Shown here piece by piece: positions 21,593 through 31,899 of a stretch of DNA of 64,000 nucleotides. Within the stretch, counting starts at the first letter, position 1. Each line of letters begins with the position of its first letter. The stretch lies in assembly GCA_014607495.2 (NCBI GenBank), contig CP053161.1:1178001-1242000 (forward strand). Reading direction: 5' to 3'. This DNA is from Carposina sasakii. Taxonomy: Eukaryota; Arthropoda; Insecta; Lepidoptera; Carposinidae. The notes under the pieces were generated by a model. The model had not been told where the DNA came from, made no database searches, and saw nothing but the letters and a program-made list of their open reading frames with translations. The translations under genes and the position numbers were made by a program.

Positions 21593-21970
21593 TTCTTTCA
21601 CAGTGTTATTATCTGATATAGTTTGAATAGGTCACAATATAATGTTTGTATGTATTATATAGATAAATTAGTATGTAGTAGTATTATAGATATATATTTT
21701 ATTATATATATGTATGTCTCTATTATGTATGTATCTAAGTAGATAATTAAGTATTGTTATTATTTTGTAAATATATTTATTTTGTGTTAAGTTTATTTAT
21801 ATTTAATACGTGTGCACATATGATATTCCTTTTATATATTATAAAATTTTCCTTTGTACTTAATGGTTTGCTGGAAGAAATCTCTTTTAGAGATAAGCTC
21901 GCCTTTGTACTATTTCTTTTACAACTTACTGTCTATGATAAAAATTTATGTGTACAATAAAGAATACTAC
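21593..21970 (+). other. LINE B 3' UTR
   Basis: AT-rich with TATGTATT-type runs, then 'gctggaagaaatctctttta', 'gcctttgtactatt' and a polyadenylation-like 'gtacaataaagaatac' at about 21953-21968. The same blocks recur at 23.4-23.7 kb and, inverted, at 51.3 kb, which defines the family tail. No poly(A) run is present; the tail ends in AATACT-type repeats. Confidence 0.7.
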
Positions 21971-22989
21971 TAAGAATACTAAGACATTGGATGCTGGAAA
22001 ACTGGAGTGTCCGTTTAGAATATTGATTGGTACTAGTAAAGTCGATCAAAAGTGTTGTAAAAAGATTGATGGTTGAAATCCGATCACTTCAGGAGCTATT
22101 TTATTAAATTCTTTATATGGTATAATAGGCAATTTTATACGAAACCAAAAAAAGCAAAAAGGTTTTCTTTGCTGAAATATTTCCTTATAGGTTCGGTACA
22201 ATTTAAATTATGTAAGATTAGGGTCGTACATGTGTCCTTCCATCCTAAATTATTTCAAAATAAACAAAGGGTAAGCCAAATTCCAATATTTTTTATCTGG
22301 TTTGTTTTTTCGTTAGCACATTTAGATCAATGTGAAAATTTGTAAAAAGTAAGTTTCACTTACAGCGCCTGTCTTTTCTGTCATAGTAATCGTGTTGCTG
22401 TGATGTTTTAGAAATATAATTTAATTGTGTAATTGTCAAAACTTTCCGATTATTTCTCCTTTCCCAGAAAACCCGCACAAAAGAAATAGAGGTGGTGCGA
22501 GATTTCACATTTGCTTGTAATGAAAAGCTTACATAGTTATTAATAAATATCATACATTATTATGATGTAAAAATAATACCGTCGTTGTGAACAACTATGG
22601 TCAAAGCATGAGTAGGTAGTATTGAAGATACCACGCAAACAAATTGTACCTTATTTTGTAAGTAGGAAAACTTTGGAACTCCAACGCAAAAAATACGCAT
22701 GTTATAACATTAAATAGATAGGTATTCTTCGATGTCTAAGCTCCACATTATAATTAGTCAGCATCTGGTTTTTTACAATAAGGTTTGACGTCAAGACCTT
22801 TGATCTCGATATTTTTTGTCCTTTCCAATTTTCAATGAAGTCTTAATTTATTATGATCTTTAATGTTATGTACAATATCATACATGTAACTAGGAATACT
22901 CGTACCTATCTACATATTCAAAAAGTACCTATACTGCAAATTAATAGTTAGTACGCGTATTAGCAATAAGTGCATATAAAATCAGACCC
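21971..22989. other. AT-rich stretch without recognised features
   Basis: ORFs of up to 90 codons (e.g. 22073-22345) are lysine/phenylalanine-rich AT artefacts. No repeat boundary was found. Confidence 0.4.
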
Positions 22990-23690
22990 AGACTCCTCAC
23001 CTTCTGTTTTATTATATACGATACGTATGTATTTATTTAATATTATTATTTTTTATTTAGTTGTGCACATGTAATTTCCTTATGTTAACTAATCACCAGT
23101 GGTCGGAGTAGGTATATTGATTTTACATACTTGCGTCATGATATCATAACATGGACATGCATTTTTTCCGGAATGTACCGGAGTTTCCAAAAATTTGGTA
23201 AATAGAGTAATAAAATAAAAAACCATACGTAAACATTTTTAACTAGTTTCATGTAATAATTTCGAAGTTTCGGTATTTTTATTTTATTTTTATCATAATA
23301 ATCCGGAAACTCGGAGGCGTATCCATATTAACATATACGTTTGATGTCAATGACCTTAATTCAATATACCTACTCCGACCACTGCTAATCACATACCTAA
23401 TTTTAACTGGTTGACAGGAAGGAATCTCTGTTAGAGTTAACCGATGGAATAAATACCAATTTATAGATACAACACGGTTTTTATTTTAAGATATTTAGGA
23501 CACTGACATAAACGTAAAAGACATAACAAAAAACATATCAGAGAGAAAACCTCCACTCGGACTCGACGACCAAGCAGTATGTCTAGTCTACGTATTTTCA
23601 ACATTCTCCCTTGCTTACCTTTGTACATTATCATTACAAATGTTTTTTCACAATGTATTTTCTATGTACAATAAAGAATAGGTATGGACG
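22990..23690 (+). mobile_element. Second LINE 3' UTR tail, interrupted
   Basis: Fragments match the LINE B tail in order: 'gtgcacatgtaatttcctta' (about 23064), then after the MITE at 23097-23384 'ggttgacaggaaggaatctc' and 'gttagagtt', and finally 'cctttgtacatta' and 'tgtacaataaagaataggta' (about 23667). A further ~180 bp of unrelated sequence (about 23445-23620) also interrupts it. No coding part is retained, so the copy is 5'-truncated. Confidence 0.65.
23097..23384. mobile_element. 288-bp hAT-type MITE with 24-bp perfect TIRs and 8-bp TSD
   Basis: Starts CAGTGGTCGGAGTAGG... and ends with the exact inverse for 24 bp. It is flanked on both sides by CTAATCAC (23089-23096 and 23385-23392), the 8-bp duplication typical of hAT transposons; the CAG...CTG terminus also fits hAT. 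It is non-coding and AT-rich inside. The TIR differs from that of the 39.0-43.7 kb hAT, so it belongs to a different hAT family. Confidence 0.93.
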
Positions 23691-24504
23691 AGGCTCTGAT
23701 GCTAAATTACTTATAATACCTATTTCGAATGGCACGGAAACATATTCTATTGGATTCGTTACCGGTCGCTAGATTTTTGTAAAGATACACAATTTACCTG
23801 TCTATACTCCGAAGATACTGACTAGATAACTGAAATAACAGTTTGTCATTTACTTAGGGAGAGGAGCGCCTAGAGCTCCTCTGGAGTATTACTAAAAGTT
23901 TTCCCCAAATTTCCCTGAATGTGGAAGTCGGTAATTCAATTTACCTATGCGGACGTGACGTCCTGACTATGTCCATTAGTCATTTATTAATGAATTAGTA
24001 GTCACGCAAAATGAGTAATCGAAATATTTAATTAACAATTAATTGAAACAGATATTCCACTATCTTCATAGATAAATTAGTTAGCCTCCGGTATTTTAAA
24101 GCCTATAAATTACTTTTTCGCATAAGATTTATATGACTGTCCAGTTTTATTAAGAACTGTTTGGTGGTTCTTATGCAACAGACTAACAAACATCCAATCC
24201 AACACCAATTCTCGAAAACATTTATTGCATTTATTACAAGTAAATAGGATGTCGATGCGGAAAACGAGATCCATTCATGCGCAAGCGTATGAATTAGATA
24301 CTTATTCAAAAAATATGACTGTCATTTTAAAATCATATTACATATAGACCTAATCATTATCACCTTTATCCTTAGCGTATACTTATAAATTACTGACATA
24401 CATACATAACCTCATACTCATATCCCATAGGGGTAGGTAAAGTCTACAGATCTCCATTAAGTTCGTTCCAAACATACCTCTTTCGCCTCGTCCACATTCA
24501 TTAA
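23691..24504. other. No recognised gene; short degenerate repeat near the end
   Basis: Mostly unremarkable AT-rich DNA. 24405-24500 ('catatcccataggggtaggt ... cctcgtccacattcattaat') looks like a decayed dispersed repeat, without defined ends. Confidence 0.4.
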
Positions 24505-24632
24505 TCTCACTAATATTATAAACGCGAAAGTTTGTGAGTATAGATGGATGTTTGTTACTCTTTCACGCTAGAGTGATTTTAATAAAATTTGGTATGAAGT
24601 TTTTTGACACCCTGGATTAACACATAGGTTAC
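24505..24632 (+). mobile_element. Helitron 5' end fragment
   Basis: Starts TCTCACTAATATTATAAACG after an A, the same terminus found inverted at 25503 and 63615 and, in plus orientation, at 37588. It is cut at about 24632, where the repeat 24636-24905 begins, so only the 5' part is left. Confidence 0.65.
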
Positions 24633-24635
24633 TTT

Positions 24636-24905
24636 TTCTTCTTCAGCCTATTGCAGTCCACTGCTGGACGTATGCCTCCCCCAGGGCACGCCACAAGGCT
24701 ACTGTCACAGGGGGGCTCTGCCCATAGTCACCACGCTGAGCAGGCGGATTGGTGACCGCAGTGTGATTTTCGGACTATGTTGTCAGTACGGGAGGCGCTG
24801 CTGCCCACCTCCCGGAAACCCTTAATTACCTCGTACGATACCCACGGGCAGTTGTTACAAACTCTACTCTACCGGCACCACGCGTCTAACTGGACGCGCG
24901 GCGAC
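24636..24905 (+). repeat. Dispersed GC-richer repeat (Zenon/CR1-tail-like), best copy 1
   Basis: Contains 'cagtccactgctggac', 'gcacgccacaaggctact', 'tgttgtcagtacgggaggcg' and 'ctgcccacctcccggaaacc'. An almost full inverted copy lies at 60768-61028, others at 34745-34935 and 50308-50478, and fragments at 6449, 7706 and 49362. The core is abundant in lepidopteran DNA, where it is associated with tails of CR1-type (Zenon) LINEs; that assignment is from memory. It is non-coding. Confidence 0.75.
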
Positions 24906-25503
24906 TGCAGAAAAAAAACACAATGTCGAAATTATTCTGGATAATAATATCTTCCCGGAATAAAATGTAGCCTATGTGTTATTCTGATACGTAAGCTATA
25001 TTATTGTGAAGTTAAAATCCATTCAGTAGTTTTTGTGTGAAAGAGCAACAAACATCCTATACATACACACAGGGTGATTTTTGGTCGTCAACGTTCCCGA
25101 AAACTACGGAATCTCCTCATCATCACGATAATTTTTCTCCATGGAAGCATACCTGGGAAGTGTTGGTTTCCAAAATATTAGGGTCCAAAGTTTAGTAAAT
25201 AGACTGCGTGTTTTTTCTGCATAAATGCACATAGACGCGCGTAGCAAGATTTTTTCACGAAAAATAATTAATATCTGCCTATAAAAAAAACTAGCATAAA
25301 CACTAGACACTATAAATTTCTCCCGATCAAGTTACTATACAAATTTTAAAAAAATAAAAAATTCCCAACATTTTTTTGCCATAAACTTACTTTATTTGAT
25401 GTATAGAGTACGTACCCTTCGTTAATGGTGGCCACAAAAAAACACCCTGTATATTTATTATTATACATTTTCACTAACTTTCGCGTTGATAATATTAGTA
25501 GGA
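24906..25503 (-). mobile_element. Helitron split by a CAGGGTG MITE
   Basis: 'gcggcgactgcagaaaaaaa', 'atgtcgaaattattctgg', 'atgtagcctatgtgttatt' and the end '...cgcgttgataatattagtaggat' match the Helitron copies at 26808 and 63390. On minus the 5' TC is at 25503, with host A opposite T25504. The MITE at 25070-25449 sits in the element between 'catcctatacataca' and 'tcactaactttcgcg', so the Helitron is older than that MITE. The CTAG end is lost. Confidence 0.72.
25070..25449 (+). mobile_element. CAGGGTG MITE family A, copy 2 (nested)
   Basis: Full-length, same termini as copy 1; TA on the right, CA (mutated) on the left. It is inserted inside the Helitron at 24906-25503. Confidence 0.88.
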
Positions 25504-25845
25504 TTATACTTAGTATAGATTTTACTTACAGTTTATTGCGGTTCAGTAACACAATGAACAGTGAGTCGGCGATTATTCGCACCGTTAGAGCCGCTAGGGA
25601 TTGAGCTCAAAAAGGCAGCCTCATTCATTTGCTATTAACAAAAAATATTCGCTAAATTATCTTCCTCAGACCATTATGTATAATGAACGCTGGGAGTGAA
25701 GTAAGCCATTTTCTTGTGTATAATTTTAGGGAGTTCGGTGTTTTCTTATACTAATGTAGGTATAACACCTATACAAACATGGTAAAAGCAAGGTACAAAT
25801 GAAATTATGCAAAATATATTTAAAATTTTTGTTATACTACGTTGT

Positions 25846-26561
25846 CGTCTTTCTGTTGCTTTGTATGGATTCGACTGCGGGGCTGTAAAGAAGAAGGATT
25901 AAAATAATTTACATGCAAGCCAGATGCAAATGTTGAGATGGATGTGTGGTAGAAAGTAAGCAAGAACGGACAAGATAAGGAATGAACATAGAAATGTAAG
26001 GAGATACCAAATCCCTGGGAATGAATATGTAAATAAGAGGAATTTTAAAAGTTGCACCGGCTATAGATAAGTTAAGAAGTAACCGTTTGTCTTGGTATGA
26101 ACATGACTGTGAAGCGAAAAATAAAGGACACAGAGAGCGCTAGGCATAAATGTGGATAGTTATATACAGGGTGTAACAAAAAGGTTATGTTAAGCGAAAA
26201 GCTACGTAAATAGCCCACTGTCGAGAACCTATCCACAAAATTTGAGACTCGAAATCACATGTTTATTTTTCAAGATTGTATGAAAATTCCTGAGATATTT
26301 AAAAATTCTCCATACTATCCGGAAAAATAAACATGTGATTTCGAGTCTCAAATTTTGTGGATAGGTTCTTTACATTTGGCTATTTACGTAGCTTCTCGCT
26401 TAACATACCCTTTTTCTTACACCCTGTATAGAGGAAGATAAAGACCTAAGAAGTGTTGGGTGGACTGTGTGATAGAGGGTATGCGTGTATTGGAAGTGAG
26501 AAATGAAATAACGGGTGATAGGGATAAATGGAAATATACATATTACACCGACCCTAGGTAG
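25846..26561 (+). pseudogene. LINE ORF 3' end (C-terminal tract of RTE-like LINE), split by MITE
   Basis: Degenerate codons read RLSVALYGFDCGAVKKKD, then QMQMLRWMCGR, KLRSNRLSWYEHD, and after the MITE RPKKCWVDCVIEGM and RNEITGDRDKWK ending PR-stop (26559-26561). The order and motifs (YG-x-C-W/G, MLRWM, RLxWYGH, RPKxxWxDC) are those of the C-terminal region found after RT in a LINE class common in insects; I place it as RTE-like with moderate confidence. Several frame changes occur. The palindromic MITE 26167-26426 separates the two halves. Confidence 0.75.
26167..26426. mobile_element. 260-bp palindromic MITE family B (CAGGGTGTAAC), full copy
   Basis: Nearly perfect fold-back: arms of ~115 bp. 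The inner arm 'ttgagactcgaaatcacatg' is mirrored by 'catgtgatttcgagtctcaa', and the ends are CAGGGTGTAACAAAAAGG / ...CTTACACCCTG. TA flanks both sides. A second full but diverged copy is at 49206-49451; half copies lie near 28995-29100, 38915-39015 and 49985-50035. It is inserted in the LINE relic 25846-26561. Confidence 0.92.
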
Positions 26562-26807
26562 AATAGGAATAAGGGAGCAGGAAGAGATGTTAGCAAAAAA
26601 ATTTATTTTTATTATGAGAAAGTCCTTGAGAAGTTATATCAGATTATCATTTCATTCAAATTACGTTTATGATGCAAAATACTCCTATATAGCTATAGTA
26701 CGAAAACATTTCTTTACTTACCATTACGAAATATTATTTTTAAACCTACATACTCTAAAACCTGAATTATGTACTTATCTTAGGGTCTTAATTACCAAAC
26801 AGTGGAT

Positions 26808-27040
26808 ACCCGCGACTCCATACGCGTGGACTACAGAAGAAAACAAAATGTCGAAATTATCCGGGATAAAAACATTTTCCCGGGATAAAAAGTAGCCTAT
26901 ATATTAAGTGGGACCTGTCACAATATAATCCTGAAAACTGCATCGAAATCGATTCAGCCGTTTCTGAGATTAGCGCGCATAAACGCACAGACAAGCAGAC
27001 AAACCGACAAACAGACAAACCGAGAAACAGACAAGAATTC
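26808..27040 (-). mobile_element. Decayed Helitron, relative of 24906-25503
   Basis: 'agtggatacccgcgactcca', 'gtggactacagaagaa', 'aattatccgggataaaaaca', 'aaaaagtagcctata', 'attcagccgtttctgagatt' and a CAGACAAAC-type run parallel the Helitrons at 63390-63615 and 24906-25503. The CTAG terminus is mutated and the 5' TC end is not clear. A separate CTAG end, with the same 'gtggacgcccgtgactcca', is at 27527-27580. Confidence 0.6.
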
Positions 27041-28761
27041 TAAAAAATAATTATTTTGGGTACTATTGCGTTGATAAAGGTCTCCTATAATATTTTTTCT
27101 CATATATCTTCCATGTATAGACAGTGATCCGTTACATTTTTATTATATGTATAGAACATAGAAGATAAAGATAGAAGAAGATAGATGGTCAGATAGCCTA
27201 TCTAAAGGATAATGCTGTCTCTCTCCAAAACTTTATGAAAATAGAGACATCATGAACTGTAACTTTCAAATACGCTATCTGATCAATGAAAATAAAACGG
27301 CACTATGATATGAATGAGAATGAAATTTATTTTTAATTTATCAGTGAGTATAATAAGTACAAAAAATTCATGTCTAAAAATACAAGTAAGTTAAGAACCA
27401 GATATCAGAGTCCAGTGCATAAAATGTAAAATAAGTAAAACCTGTTTCACAACATGTCGGTATTTATAAATTTATTTATTTTACTGCGATATTTTTTTAC
27501 ACCTATCAATATTTTTTATCTACCTACTAGTGGACGCCCGTGACTCCATCCGCGTGGACTGCAAAAAAACATGTTCCAATTGTCAATTTCAACCATTTTC
27601 GAAACTACAGCTGCTTCTCTTGCCGGGCATACTGTACAAGTCAGTAGAGGGACAAGAGGAATTCGGTGTTTTGTAGGCGATGGGCTGACCACCTGTCACT
27701 CTAACAGAACTTGTACATCTCAATTATACTCTCAAAATTGCTCTGCTTACCCCGTAAGGGATAAAGGCGTGAATATATATAATATGTATGTAGCCATTTA
27801 TGTTCTAATGTGAAATAACTTACAAGATGCCGATTTTTTTTCAATAATTCAGTAATAATGCACTTTCTAGGCAAACTGTACCACCTTAGGCCACATCTTG
27901 CAATTAACATCAGGCACGATGGCGGTCAAATATTTGCCTATCTAATTGTAAAAAAGTTAACTTATTGGAGGATAAAGTTGATGCTACCTCTGTCTTGATC
28001 TAGTTTTACAACATCAAATTTATCCTTGAGATAGGTCTGACCGTTAGAGCTAATAGTAATAAGTATAGGAAAGATAAAAATATCGAATAACTTCATTATG
28101 TATACATAAAGTGATATTGTCATTAGTTGCCCGATTGACCACATAGCAGGAAAGTCAATCTTTATCCATTATCAGGTACCGTGACCAAAATACTGGACGT
28201 ATATACGCTGGATTATAGAATATCATGATTTTTTGTATAATTTTATACGTGACATTATTGATATTTTTGTCAGGTTGTACACAAAAAATCTTAATATGTG
28301 TAAAGAAACATGGTATTGTTTCTTAGATACTTTCGTCGCCGTCGGTAGGCTCAGTTGTAATGATAGTTCTTTGTAAATATCATAGATGGCGCCATAGCTA
28401 CGGTTGATAATGTAGCTATTTGTCGCTGACAGTTGTCATTGGTTGCTATGGCTAAACTAACTGTTTATATTGAAATATTTTGTCAAAGAATATACTTACT
28501 CTCTAACGAGAGATTTTGATTTGGTTATTGTATTATAAAAAAGAATTGTTTTAATTTAAAATACTTAAAATGTCGTTTTTCTATTTACAGGTAAGATATT
28601 GTTATATTTTACATTAATATTATAGCATATTCGTAACTTTCGGTACATATTATTGTAATATCTTTAGTTATGTACCTTCTTATTTTAATAAATCTCTATT
28701 TACAGAGCAACAAAATTTGAGTTTATTTTAATTTATACTGTTTATCTGAAGATTTCAGTAA
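27041..28761. other. AT-rich stretch with small repeat fragments
   Basis: Holds the Helitron end at 27527-27580 and a short repeat 'cttaccccgtaagggataaa' at 27746-27769, echoed at 59480-59497 ('aagggataaaggcgtgatt'). At 28320-28590 there is GC-richer sequence ('gatggcgccatagctacggt') and an ATG followed by a splice-donor-like GTAAGA at 28569-28594. This could be a host first exon, but there is nothing to confirm it. Confidence 0.4.
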
Positions 28762-28990
28762 AATACTTATTAAAAATGTACATGAAGATATGTGTCATAT
28801 AGGTGTAAAGCAAATGCAAAATAAAATAAGTTCATTTTATACAGCAAAAAATTTAACGTCAAATATAAAAAAAATATTGTAGAAGTTGTGAAGTTTGTAT
28901 AAAGAATAAAACTAGAGGACAAGACAAATATGGCCTAATGTCACATTTAGGTCCTGCCACAAAACCTTATTATATTAAGAAATTGTCTTA
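28762..28990 (+). pseudogene. LTR-retrotransposon integrase zinc-binding domain relic
   Basis: Translation gives an HHCC zinc-binding motif: HEDMCH (H-x4-H) near 28781-28798, then ~30 residues on, after one frame change, YCRSCEVCIKNKTRG (C-x2-C) at 28875-28921, followed by DKYGLMSHLGPATKPY. This arrangement is the N-terminal integrase zinc finger of Ty3/Gypsy-type elements. No RT, RNase H or LTR is recognised nearby. Too short and broken to function. It is invisible to ORF calling. Confidence 0.75.
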
Positions 28991-28994
28991 TATA

Positions 28995-29100
28995 TGTAAT
29001 ATAGCGAAATGCTATAACAAGCCTACTATAGATAACCTATTTACAAGAGACTCTGAATCACACGTTTATTTTTGCCGATAGTATGGAGAATCTGGTTCTT
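28995..29100. repeat. Half copy of palindromic MITE family B
   Basis: 'atagcgaaatgctataacaa' and 'gagactctgaatcacacgtt' match one arm of the 26167-26426 element. It directly follows the integrase relic. Confidence 0.5.
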
Positions 29101-29333
29101 TGAAGTGGGGTATTTTCATGGCATTTATTTCTTTATTTAGGTAGATAGAATGTGTTATACATTTTAGTATTAAATTACCTTTAAACCTGTATAGGTTTGT
29201 GGAGGCAATGACATTCGCTTTTTTATAAATAAATAAGTAAATGCTTTATTCAAGTAAATCCTTACATATTAATAGTAACTAGGGGCTTCCCGGTAATACA
29301 GTATACACAGTGTGTGTTGGTATATATTTTATA

Positions 29334-29719
29334 CAGGGTGTTTTTTCGTTGCCACCCTTAACGAAGGATACGTACTCTATACATCAAATAAAATAAGTTT
29401 TGCCAAAAAAAAAATGCTGGGAAAAGATAGAATTTTTTTTGAAAAAAATATTTTTATTTCTTGGTCGGACAAAATTTATAGTGTCCAGTGTTTATGCTAG
29501 TTTTTTCATAGACAGATATTAATCATTTCTCTTGAAAAAATCTTGCTACGCGCGTCTATGTGCATTTATGCAGAAAAACGCAGTCTATTTTCTCAACTTT
29601 GGACCCCAATATCTTGGGAACCAGATACTTCCCAGTATGCTACCACGGAGAAAAATATGATCGTAATGATAAGGAGATTCCGTAGTTTTCGGGAATGTTG
29701 ACGACCAAATATCACCCTG
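29334..29719 (-). mobile_element. CAGGGTG MITE family A, copy 3
   Basis: Inverted relative to copy 1. Flanked by TA both sides (29332-29333 and 29720-29721). An internal ORF of 62 codons is not conserved in other copies. Confidence 0.85.
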
Positions 29720-29934
29720 TATGTGTGGGTATAGCTACACAAATTATAACTTTCACATAGGGAGACTATTGCTAGACAATTCTTGTTAAAATATCCTCCA
29801 CTTCATCATAAAAAGAGATGCATAGGTATGTGTCACTAGTTGCTCTCTGACTGATCATAGCTGGCCATGACTTGTTCCATGATTTATGGCGATGATCGCT
29901 CGATTGTTATTTGTTAGATTCGTTATTTTGTGGT

Positions 29935-30345
29935 TTTTAGGGTTCCGTATCTCGAAAGGTAAAAACGGAACTCTTATATGATCACTTTGTTGTCCGTCCG
30001 ACCGTCTGTCTATCAAGACCTATTTTCTCAGGAACGCGTGGAGATATCAAGCTGAAATTTATATCAAATACGTAGGTATACTGTCCCTAGGAGCTGTGAA
30101 AAAATCAAACTTCTAAGCATAAAAAGATACAGCCGTTTATGTTGCAAATTTCCGCAAATTTTCGACTCTCGCAAGGAAATCAAACCTACAGGGTACTTCC
30201 CGTGAACTTAGAATCCTGAAATTTGGCATGCAGCAATATCATATAGCATAGATTAAAGAAAAATTGCGAAATCCGTAAATTTTGAATTACGTCATATAAA
30301 TAAACAGGTTTGCACGGAACCCTCAGTGCGCGAGTCCGACTCGCG
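29935..30345 (-). repeat. Dispersed repeat ending 'gggttccgta ... gcgcgagtccgactcgcgc'
   Basis: On plus it begins 'ttttagggttccgtatctcg' and ends with the palindrome 'cgcgagtccgactcgcgc' near 30330. The same end signatures frame 42033-42490 and, in part, 62400-62580, but the middle differs here ('gtcaagcttctaag'-type text is absent from the others). Repeats with these two ends are numerous in moth genomes. Whether they are SINEs or Helitron-like is unclear to me. Non-coding. Confidence 0.6.
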
Positions 30346-30510
30346 CTTGTTTCTCTATAGTGCGAGCGAGTGGAGCGAGTAATTGCCTTTGACGCACTCC
30401 TACACTCGCTTACTGCTTAGCGACAAAACTAATGAAACTATATACTTTCTAACATTAACTTATGATAACAATATATATATTTACCCACTAACATTCGCAT
30501 GCCAATTAAT

Positions 30511-30583
30511 GACCCGGTAGCTTAGTGGTTAGAGCGGCTGCCACGGTTTGCAGTGGTCGTGGGTTCGATTCCCACTCGGGTGA
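30511..30583 (+). tRNA. tRNA-like sequence, probable retropseudogene
   Basis: Cloverleaf elements: acceptor ACCCGG pairs with TCGGGT (one G-T pair; G30511 belongs to the TSD and is unpaired). D stem GCT/AGC with loop AGTGGTTA, and T stem GTGGG/CCCAC with loop TTCGATT. The A box TAGCTTAGTGGT and B box GGTTCGATTCC are intact, and a T6 pol III terminator lies at 30588-30593. The anticodon arm is aberrant: the stem GCTGC/GCAGT forces an 8-nt loop CACGGTTT, so no anticodon can be assigned. This argues against a working tRNA. Confidence 0.65.
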
Positions 30584-30616
30584 AGAATTTTTTCAATTTT
30601 CTTTATTAATAATTTT
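30512..30616 (+). mobile_element. Retroposed tRNA-like unit, 105 bp, with 13-bp TSD
   Basis: The 13-bp sequence ATGCCAATTAATG occurs exactly at 30499-30511 and 30617-30629. Between them lie a tRNA-like sequence (72 nt) and a ~33-nt AT-rich tail containing TTTTTT. Direct repeats that abut the tRNA 5' end and the end of the tail indicate insertion by retroposition. It is either a minimal SINE or a retropseudogene of a pol III transcript that read past the terminator. Confidence 0.8.
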
Positions 30617-30629
30617 ATGCCAATTAATG

Positions 30630-31899
30630 GCAAAATATGCAGGAACTAAATTTTCAATGATGTCTTTAATATGTATCTATATTTATGCAAATAAATTATC
30701 TAAATCTGAATCTAATCGCTGATATTTACCCTTACTTTTACTACTCTACCCTAACTGACATAACTTGACCCGCATCTTGATCATCATTTCCGGTGGGACA
30801 ACTGCAGGTACGTAATATAGTGCTATAAATTTTGATTGAAACTCAGTTTATCCCAAAGTGTCAAAAACTAAAAAAAAAACCCTGTTGCAAAACAAAAAGT
30901 ATCAACTCTTACATTTCAGCATTTTATTTGTTTCACTACATTTTGTACGAACATTTCGTACAACGTTCAGAACGTAAAATTGCAATTAGCAAAATGCGAG
31001 AATCGCAGTACTTTTGGCAATCTATTTCAATTCTGAATTGCCGCTCTGTACGCTGGACCTTTTGCATCAAATGAATAACAGAGGGTCAACTCCAAGATAA
31101 ACTGTTTTGAATAACGATAAACATGTAAGTCTATAATTTTTTGATATGTTCTTTATTAATGTAATTTACCTTACATTTCGATTACCAAAATAAAAATGTT
31201 GATAACAACAAAAAGCGACCTACCTTTAGACAGTGCAATATCGTTGGTATCAACGTTCGTTGGCGCGACCTTTCCACCACTAGCGGTTGCTATCACGTGA
31301 CTTGACAAACGTGCTAATATAAAGGCGTCCTATTGGAGCAAATGTGTCTGTGACGAACCGCTATCGATTTGACAGAGATATAATGTTACGAGTACTCTGT
31401 CTACTTACCCTGTTGTTTTTCGACAAACCTAGTGTTGGACCTAGACGACCCAATGTAACCTAGAAGATGACTAAACGTCGTAATCACATCTTTTTCATGC
31501 TCTAGACTCTAGAGCTCAAATACTCTAGAGTCTAGAGTATTTATGTGATAGATCACATCCATCAATTCAGTTTCCTTACTCGAAAATTCTTAGTTTGTCA
31601 ACTTTTCTTATATTTTGAGTGATTACATGGCCAGTGAAGTTACAGAATCAGCTTGAATAATGTAAGTAAGTAGGTAAATATCCTCAAGCAGTATTTATAA
31701 TATTTTATTACTTATTTTAATACCGCACCACCAAGTAATTAAAACTACGTAAAATACACGTGGCGGTAGCGTTTGACGGTTAGTTAAATAAACCTAGCAG
31801 AATTTATAATAAACTAGCATGTGCCTATCTAGCATATGTAATAACTATGCATATGCTTAATATACTCTCATTAGCTATTTTCAGATTGCAATAAAGATT
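30630..31899. other. No gene recognised; short perfect hairpin inside
   Basis: AT-rich, with a somewhat GC-richer block at 31220-31400. A perfect 15-bp hairpin lies at 31500-31537: CTCTAGACTCTAGAG, 8-nt loop, CTCTAGAGTCTAGAG. Its function is unknown. Confidence 0.45.

Larger units (their letters stand above)
17043..21970 (+). mobile_element. LINE B: near-full-length Jockey/CR1-type non-LTR retrotransposon, inactivated
   Basis: ORF1 (17043-17816), a ~480-bp AT-rich gap, ORF2 relic (18300-21592) and a 3' UTR ending 'tgtacaataaagaatacta' near 21970. The order and the C-terminal tract with LWNSLPHSIRDSPS are typical of Jockey/CR1 LINEs. ORF1 is intact while ORF2 has at least six frame breaks. 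The 5' start and TSD were not found. Related 3' UTR tails occur at 22990-23690 (+), 44340-44360 (-) and 51253-51345 (-). Confidence 0.88.

Noticed and set aside
30511..30583. Functional tRNA gene
   Set aside because: Aberrant 8-nt anticodon loop and flanking target-site duplications indicate a retroposed copy.
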